64,000 nucleotides of DNA from NCBI RefSeq assembly GCF_002878395.1, contig NC_061119.1:42131680-42195679 (forward strand), written 5' to 3'. The number at the start of each line of letters is the position of its first letter. The first letter of the stretch is position 1. A program made the position numbers and the translations under genes. Below, in pieces: positions 58,491-64,000 of the stretch. A model generated the notes under the pieces. That model saw nothing but the letters and a program-made list of their open reading frames with translations. It did not search any database and was not told the DNA's origin. This DNA is from Capsicum annuum. Taxonomy: Eukaryota; Streptophyta; Magnoliopsida; Solanales; Solanaceae.

Positions 58491-61400
58491 CTAAGCCATC
58501 GTTTCACGATCATCGCCATCATAGCAATTAGCTACATCTGCAGTTCTTCTAATTTGCACATTCTTATAGGAATATCTCCTTGCAACAAGAATATAGATGC
58601 ACAAGTTCACTGTTGTTAAGGTAGCTAACAAGAAGTAGAAATAATCCAACCTGCTGCTATTTATATCCTTTCCAAACCAACTTTTACCACCTTTTTCTGT
58701 GACATGATCCACAATTGTGATCAATATGCTGCTTAAGAAACTTGCAGCACCAATCACACTTAGGTAAAGCGCGATGCCTAAACTTCTCATTGTATCAGGT
58801 ACTTGATCATAGAAGTACTCTTGCAATCCCACTAGCGCGAATCCATCTCCTATACCAACAATGAGAAACTGAGGGGTTAGCCAGAACACACTCATTGACA
58901 TTGAGCCCTCAAGTAGATTTTCTTGAACAATTCTTAGTCTCTTTCGTTCAACTAATGCTGCAATGATCATAGTTGCAATAGAGAAGATCATGCCAATACC
59001 GATCCTCTGAAGAATGCTAATGCCTCTCTCGTTTCCAGTTGATTGTCTTAGGATACGTACAAGGATTTTTTCATATATAGTGACAGTTGCTATCATGCCA
59101 ATAGCTCCAAGGCCATACATTGAAGCTGGTGGGATCTCAAAATCGTCAGTGATCTTCCGGTTAAGTGTCACGCCTTGTTTGATGAAAAATGTTGAAGCTT
59201 GTGCTATGGAAACACCAAATGGTAAAGTTGTAAGCCAAATGGGGATCATGTTGATAAGCAGCTTCAATTCTTCCACCTTCGTCACAGTTGCAAGTCTCCA
59301 TGGATTCTGTTTCTGGTCTATTGAATCTTGTATCTCATCAAAGATTGCAGCTTTATCAAGAAACCTACAAGTAGAGTGGTAAAAATGTTTTCATTAAAAC
59401 AACAACAACAAAACAACGAAGCACAAGTGGGGTCTGAGAAGGGTAGAGTGTACACAAACCTTAAACCTATCTTGTAGAGGTAGAGAGATTATTTTCGAAA
59501 GACCCTTGGCTCAAGTGCATCAAATCAAAAGTAGTAATGAAAAGGAAAAAAAATTGCAATGAAGAAAACTTAGCAACTAATAAGGAAAGCAGCGCACGAC
59601 TGTGAAGAAAACATAACTTATAACTAATAAGGAAGGCAGTGCAGAACATTCAATATAAATATACTGATATCATAATCAAATCAATTCAAATCAAGTTGAA
59701 ATCTTACTTGAGGCCTTTGGTATGACATAGTCTCCTTCTATTAGTTTCTGACTTTTGAGTTTCATGCAGATAAGCAGGACTAGAGGGATGTGGAAGATTT
59801 CTTTTCTTGATTGAAGCAACAAGAACTTGTAGCATTGTTGTTAGGGGACTTTCACTAACTTTTCGATATCGATAGAATCGTCTGCCTGAACAGAATATGA
59901 TTAAACTTGACGCCATAACTAGTGTGAGGATCAAATCTGCCGCAGCCCAACTAACATGATCTTGTACATAAACAATTAGAGTGACACCAAGTAGTACACC
60001 AGAGCAAAGTCCAAAACTCCACCAATTGAAGAAAGACATTTTCTTCCTTTTTTCTTGAGGATGGTCATCATCAAATTGATCAGCTCCAAAACTCTCCAAA
60101 GATGGCCTGTGCCCTCCAGTACCAATTGAGATTAAGTAGATAGCAAAGAAAAAGATCACAACATGGACCTTCCTAGGTTCTTGACAAGGGTAACTTCCGC
60201 AGGATTTCAGGCTTGGTACCACAGTAGACATTGCCAAGAGAACCAATCCCTGGTTTAAGTGATTACAGCCAAAAGAGATTATTTTAGTTGTTTCATGGGC
60301 AATTGATGATTTGGTTAACCAATCAGTATGTTCTAGAATCAAAATTTATGTCTGGCAAAGTGATGCTTTGATCACAATGTTTAAGTAGAATTTCCAGAAA
60401 AGTCATTTCCCATCTTTAAATAAAATGTTGTTCCTCCGTTTCATTTATACGTCAGTATTTTACTGAACACGAAATTTTAGAAGGAAAGACCGACTTTGGA
60501 CGGATACCTAAACCACCCTTAGAACTTGTCATCTTGAACATGTCATGGCATTTGTACGGCTATAAGAACATGTTATTAAGGATAAAACTAGAAGTTCAAA
60601 ATTAAAAAGTTCCTAAAAATAGGAAGGTGTCCATTTTTTGGAATAGACTAAAACGAAAAGTGTTGTATAAAATGGAACAGAGGAAGTAGCAAACAAGTTT
60701 TTTAAGTGGACTTTCATTAATGGACTAATAAAAGATCGCAAACAGGAAAGTACAAGTAAGGAGGACCAGGCCTTACGTTACTAATTCTAGTGGCACTTGT
60801 TGTAGTCTATTTAGTATATACGAATATCTCAAAATGTGATCACTGAAGAACTGTGATTACCAGGAGGTAGACAATAGTTGAAGCAAGAACTGTGTAAAAT
60901 CTGCCCAAGTATGCATCAGCCACAAATCCTCCTAGCAGTGGCATCAAAGTGGTGACTCCTGTCCAGTAGTTAACACTTTTCGCTGCAGTTTTGAGGTCTT
61001 GATGAATTACCTTTGTTAGGTATATGATCAAACTTGTAGCTATTCCAAAGTAACTCAACCTCTCACTAAATTCAATTGCTGTAACATTCAAGCACAACTC
61101 ATAAGTTTTCTCCACTTACATATAATACAGAACCTGAGGGCTATAGCTCAGTTGGTAGCGCAACTTGTTTACACACGCGCCAAAGGTAATGAAAAAATTT
61201 ATGGAACTGACAGAACGAAGCAGATGCAAAAGGAATTCAAACACAAACGACAGGATAATTGGCCTACATAATGGAAAGATGTGACAAAATCTACGAACTT
61301 ATTGACCCTTAGGCCCAAGTATCATATTTGATTATTTACTAACTTGTCCTTTTGATTATGCTTCACTTGAGCCAAGGGTTTATCGGAGACAACCTCTTTA

Positions 61401-63815
61401 CCTTTATAAGATTGGGGTAAGATTGCATACTATATACTACCTCCACAGACTAACTGGTAGGATTGTACTGCTATTTTATTGTTGTCGTTGTTGAGACCAA
61501 GTATCATATTTGATTGTTTACCAATATCATCATCTGGAAGATGCAGTCGACTCTTCCATAATATTTAACCAAGTCAAATCACATATAATTGCGGTTGATT
61601 ATGGTGGTAATTAACTTTTTCATAAAGCTATATTTAGTGGCATTAGTTTTGCTTTTTCACTTATAAGATATGATATTTAATATGAATATAGAGAGAGAAT
61701 AAAATGGTTGCTTCTTATGTATTACTTGTCTTAGGTTTTAGGCCACTAGGGAATGGAATCTAGGACAATTGCAGTAGCAAGTGGAATCATGCTTTGGAAC
61801 TAATGCTGTGAACATAGTTTTTGTGATATTTTAGTGATCATAAATTTCTTTTCACTTAGTCAATCAACCTCAGAATAAAGGAAAGGATGTTAACAGAGAA
61901 CCAATGACTTACCAAACTTTGATCAAGTTATCAAAAAAGTGTATTTCTTGATAACTACAGTCTACAGTGTCCCAAAAGTGATCAAAGAATTTTTTTTAGT
62001 GGCTCTCATTAAACAGGATTTTTTTCTCAAAAGGGTGTTATTCCACTGACTAATCAAGGTTTATGGGTTGGGGAGACTAATTCAGTAGCCGTTTGACCAT
62101 AAAAATTATTTACTTTTTTTGTAAAAAGTTTTTACTTTAGTGAAAAATAAAAATATTATGTGTTGTGTTTGACCATGAGAATTCCAAATTGTATTTGAAA
62201 AAATGAAAACAACTAAAACTTTTTTCACTCCTACTTCTCTCACGAAATTTCAAAAATAACTCAAATTTATATTCATGGTCAAATACAACTATAACTCCAA
62301 CTTCAACTCCGGAAAATTATGATTTTCATGGTCAAACGGGGTCTTAGTATTTCCTCCGTTTTAATTTATTTGTGTTACTTTTTATTTTCATTCGTTTTAA
62401 AAAAGAATATTTCTTTTTGTGAATTCTTCAATTCTAATTTTTTATACTCCCTCCGTTTCAAAAAAAAAAGGATGACCTACTTTAACTTGGCATAAAATTT
62501 AATAAAATAAAGAAGATTTTGAATCTTGTGGCCTTACATTAAAGTTGTGTCAAATGTATCAAAATGTCCTTTAATTTTGTGTTCCTAAACATGCCATGTG
62601 AAAAGTTGAAATTAAAGTATTGCAAAAAAAATGAAAGGGATCATTCTTTTTTAAGCGGACTAAAAAGGAAAGTGGGTAATTATTTTTTAAACGAAGGGAG
62701 TATAACATATTTAAGATCTTAAAATTAAAAGATATTTTGGTATATTTAATATTTTTTTAATTCAAGATTATAATATTGAAAAGTTTTTTTTACTTTCTTG
62801 AACTTTGTGTTAAGTCAAAACCATATAAACCAATTGAAATGGACGGAGTCGGATTTAACTTAATAGAAGTGCAATTTATTTGTCTTATTGTTCAAGTTAC
62901 CACATGTAATTATAAACAACTTTTACACTGTTGATGTATAGAAGTTAAATTCATCTGAGTATGCGAAAGAGCTTAACAGAAAAAAACAAATCAATGCAAC
63001 AACGTTAGGAAATATCATGAAATTCCCAGAATATGTCATATTTTCTGTTGAAGGGATTGAGTTGAACCAAAAAAAGATTGTAAGGCATATTATAGGAGAA
63101 GATTTCTTATAGTAAGCGCATCTTGAGTGCTTCACATGCACTTGCCTTACTAATGGAAATTGCTTTTTTCCATTAAAGATCAAACATCAGCCAGATTTTT
63201 AAAACCTTCGTAAAATATTGCTACACAATCAAGTCAGATAAAAGGTAAATAAAGGTAACAACCTTAACAAGAGAAATTAGTACATTGACAGATAAGTAGA
63301 GTCGAGGGGTTTCATTCAAACCCTCTTCAATGAAAAATTACACTATTCATACCTGGTTAAATTATATTTTATGGATATACTATATGTTGAACTTTCTTTG
63401 ACTTTTTTGTATGTTTACTACTACATATTTTGAACCCCTCATAAAAAATTCTTTCGCCAGTGCTATCAGTGAAGGTAAGATAAATACATATGTAATAACT
63501 TTTACCAGTTCTTTTAATACTTACTTTAGCCTTGTAACTTAGGACAAAATTTTGCACAACGAAACAGAATTTGTATACATTTTATTCTTGATCATTGAAA
63601 TTTAAAGAAAAAATGGAGACTTTTATGTGTTTGTGACATTTCTTAGATGTATTTTTCTTACCAATAATCAAGAAAGATGCTTTCCAACCACCAGTTGAAG
63701 CTCTGAGAGGAACTCTGCCTTTGTAATCAACAGAAGAGTCATACACCCATTTTTGCTCATCAATTTCAGTTGCTTTATTCATCTTTATCTCATCCATCTC
63801 AACATTCTTCTCCAT
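58491..63815 (-). CDS. NPF5: NRT1/PTR-family (NPF) transporter, NPF5 clade, four exons
   Basis: A proton-coupled major-facilitator-type membrane transporter; family members move nitrate, peptides or hormones, and substrate cannot be read from sequence. Exons (minus): 63815-63662, 61078-60861, 60249-59708, 59364-58491, giving 595 codons with intact frame and GT-AG introns at phases 1, 0 and 2. The 218-bp second exon is the conserved NPF size. Residues 54-58 (EFSER) are the ExxER proton-coupling motif in helix 1; GTGG at 167-170, FGADQF at 178-183 and FYDQVPD near 489-495 are family hallmarks. The N-terminus (WVYDSSVDYKGRVPLRASTG) and RLATVTKVEELKLLINMIP point to the Arabidopsis NPF5.6/NPF5.7 group. 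The start is chosen because AGAAATGGA is a good context near a TATA box. The only intact gene here. Confidence 0.95.
59365..59707 (-). other. NPF intron 3
   Basis: 343 bp; donor CTCAA|GTAAG, acceptor CTTGTAG|GTTTC. Holds a SINE-like repeat at 59396-59520. Confidence 0.9.
59396..59520 (+). repeat. Solanaceous SINE-like repeat in intron 3
   Basis: AACAACAACAACAAAAC is followed by AAGTGGGGTCTGAGAAGGGT, GTACACAAACCTTAAACCTA and AAAGACCCTTGGCTCAAG. This matches from memory a very common solanaceous dispersed repeat (GTGGGGTCTGGGGAGGGTAG). The same family occurs inverted at 61366-61495. Family name not certain. Confidence 0.65.
60250..60860 (-). other. NPF intron 2
   Basis: 611 bp; donor CTCCTG|GTAATC, acceptor AAACCAG|GGATTG. 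Contains a Stowaway MITE. Confidence 0.9.
60429..60689. mobile_element. Stowaway-type MITE in NPF intron 2
   Basis: Left end GTTCCTCCGTTTCATTTATA, right end AAAATGGAACAGAGGAAGTA (inverted), ~260 bp, no coding. Degraded relative to the CTCCCTCCG consensus. Confidence 0.7.
61137..61184 (+). pseudogene. tRNA-Val(UAC)-like 5' half
   Basis: AGGGCTATAGCTCAGTTGGT then AGCGCAACTTGTTTACAC: acceptor 5' strand, D-arm with A-box, and an anticodon loop TTTACAC. No T-arm/B-box follows. Resembles the 5' exon of plastid trnV-UAC or a tRNA-derived SINE head. Not a functional tRNA gene. Confidence 0.5.
61366..61495 (-). repeat. Solanaceous SINE-like repeat in intron 1
   Basis: On the minus strand CAACAACGACAACAATAAAA leads to AATCTTACCCCAATCTTATA, GTTGTCTCCGATAAACCCTT and GGCTCAAGTGAAGC, the same order as at 59396-59520 but opposite orientation. 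Confidence 0.65.
62086..62345. mobile_element. MITE with CCGTTTGACCAT termini in intron 1
   Basis: Left end CCGTTTGACCATAAAAATTA and right end reversed CCCCGTTTGACCATGAAAAT form inverted repeats around ~258 bp. An internal GTGTTTGACCATGAG and a matching ATTCATGGTCAAATACAAC repeat the terminal motif. Likely hAT-type; no transposase. Confidence 0.75.
62350..62850. mobile_element. Outer Stowaway MITE in intron 1
   Basis: Left end TTTCCTCCGTTTTAATTTAT, right end inverted as GACTCCGTCCATTTCAATTG. Interrupted by a second Stowaway at 62447-62700; without it the element is ~247 bp. Confidence 0.7.
62447..62700. mobile_element. Inner Stowaway MITE, nested
   Basis: CTCCCTCCGTTTCAAAAAAA at the left and AAACGAAGGGAG at the right, flanked by TA at both ends; 254 bp. 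The termini are closer to consensus than in the outer copy, consistent with later insertion. Confidence 0.85.
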
Positions 63816-63875
63816 TTCTCTGAGATAATAAAAGAAGATATATTGTTGTTTATTAACTTGGCAGCTTTTATTCTA

Positions 63876-63884
63876 CTTATATAG
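63876..63884 (-). promoter_or_regulatory. TATA box of the NPF gene
   Basis: The minus strand reads CTATATAAG about 61-69 bp upstream of the ATG, leaving room for a short leader of ~30 nt. No other promoter motif is called in 63885-64000. Confidence 0.65.
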
Positions 63885-64000
63885 AGGAGAGGAATCCCCT
63901 GCTGACTTTCTTGAGATTAGAAGAGCCAAAAGAATATAATTAAAATGACAGTTCGGGGCATAAAATATTCTGTGTTAATAGAGTTCAGAAAAATGTCGCA

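Larger units (their letters stand above)
61079..63661 (-). other. NPF intron 1, transposon-rich
   Basis: 2.58 kb; donor TATTG|GTAAGAAA, acceptor TGTTACAG|CAATTG. Contains a tRNA-like half, a SINE-like repeat, a hAT-like MITE and nested Stowaways. The rest (62853-63661) is AT-rich with no feature seen. Confidence 0.9.

Noticed and set aside
61137..61210. Functional tRNA gene
   Set aside because: Lacks the T-arm, B-box and 3' acceptor strand.
62923..63183. 86-codon minus-strand ORF as an extra NPF exon
   Set aside because: Lies inside intron 1; joining exon 1 to exon 2 directly restores the family sequence (LII-A-IEFSER) with no room for another exon.

Overview
This window is repeat-dense dicot nuclear DNA, most likely from a solanaceous plant. 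Capsicum or a relative fits the abundance of Del/Tekay-type elements, but the species is my inference. It holds one intact protein-coding gene, at the right end on the minus strand: a four-exon NRT1/PTR-family transporter (NPF5 clade) at 58491-63815. Almost everything from 1310 to 57191 is decayed LTR retrotransposon, arranged in two separate nests. I see no CRISPR, bacterial or organellar operon-like content.

Left nest (about 1310-24664). A plus-strand Ty3/gypsy Tekay/Del-type chromovirus (element A) has a truncated 5' LTR, a Met-type primer binding site, broken gag-pol with a chromodomain, a polypurine tract and a 3' LTR. The 3' LTR is split by a 15.5-kb minus-strand Tat/Ogre-type complex (8134-23662) flanked by a perfect 5-bp duplication, GGGCT. 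That complex holds gag, protease, an Ogre-style intron, reverse transcriptase, two RNase H domains, integrase and a 39-bp tandem array. It has three LTR-derived ends; the outermost right end is a fold-back in which a second copy of the U5 terminus forms the element edge.

Middle (24665-26466) is AT-rich non-coding DNA with C-rich tracts and degenerate MITE-like repeats.

Right nest (26467-57191). A Ty1/copia element (LTRs 26467-26795 and 56880-57191) carries a 1.5-kb MULE-type non-autonomous element with a 9-bp duplication (27971-29481). It is also split by a gypsy element B with 4.4-kb LTRs (31345-55379, duplication TCTTT). Element B's gag is in turn split by a minus-strand Tekay-type element C (36658-46600, duplication ACTCA). 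Element B is peculiar: the copia sequence that follows its 3' LTR is also present right after its 5' LTR, where a primer binding site should be.

Right end (57192-64000). The NPF gene is surrounded and penetrated by small elements: a hAT-like MITE and a Stowaway MITE downstream, SINE-like repeats in introns 1 and 3, Stowaways in introns 1 and 2 (one nested in another), and a tRNA-Val-like 5' half in intron 1. The transporter reading frame is uninterrupted (595 codons), with canonical splice sites, a TATA box and a poly(A) signal. Retroelement coding regions all carry stops and frameshifts, so none appears autonomous.
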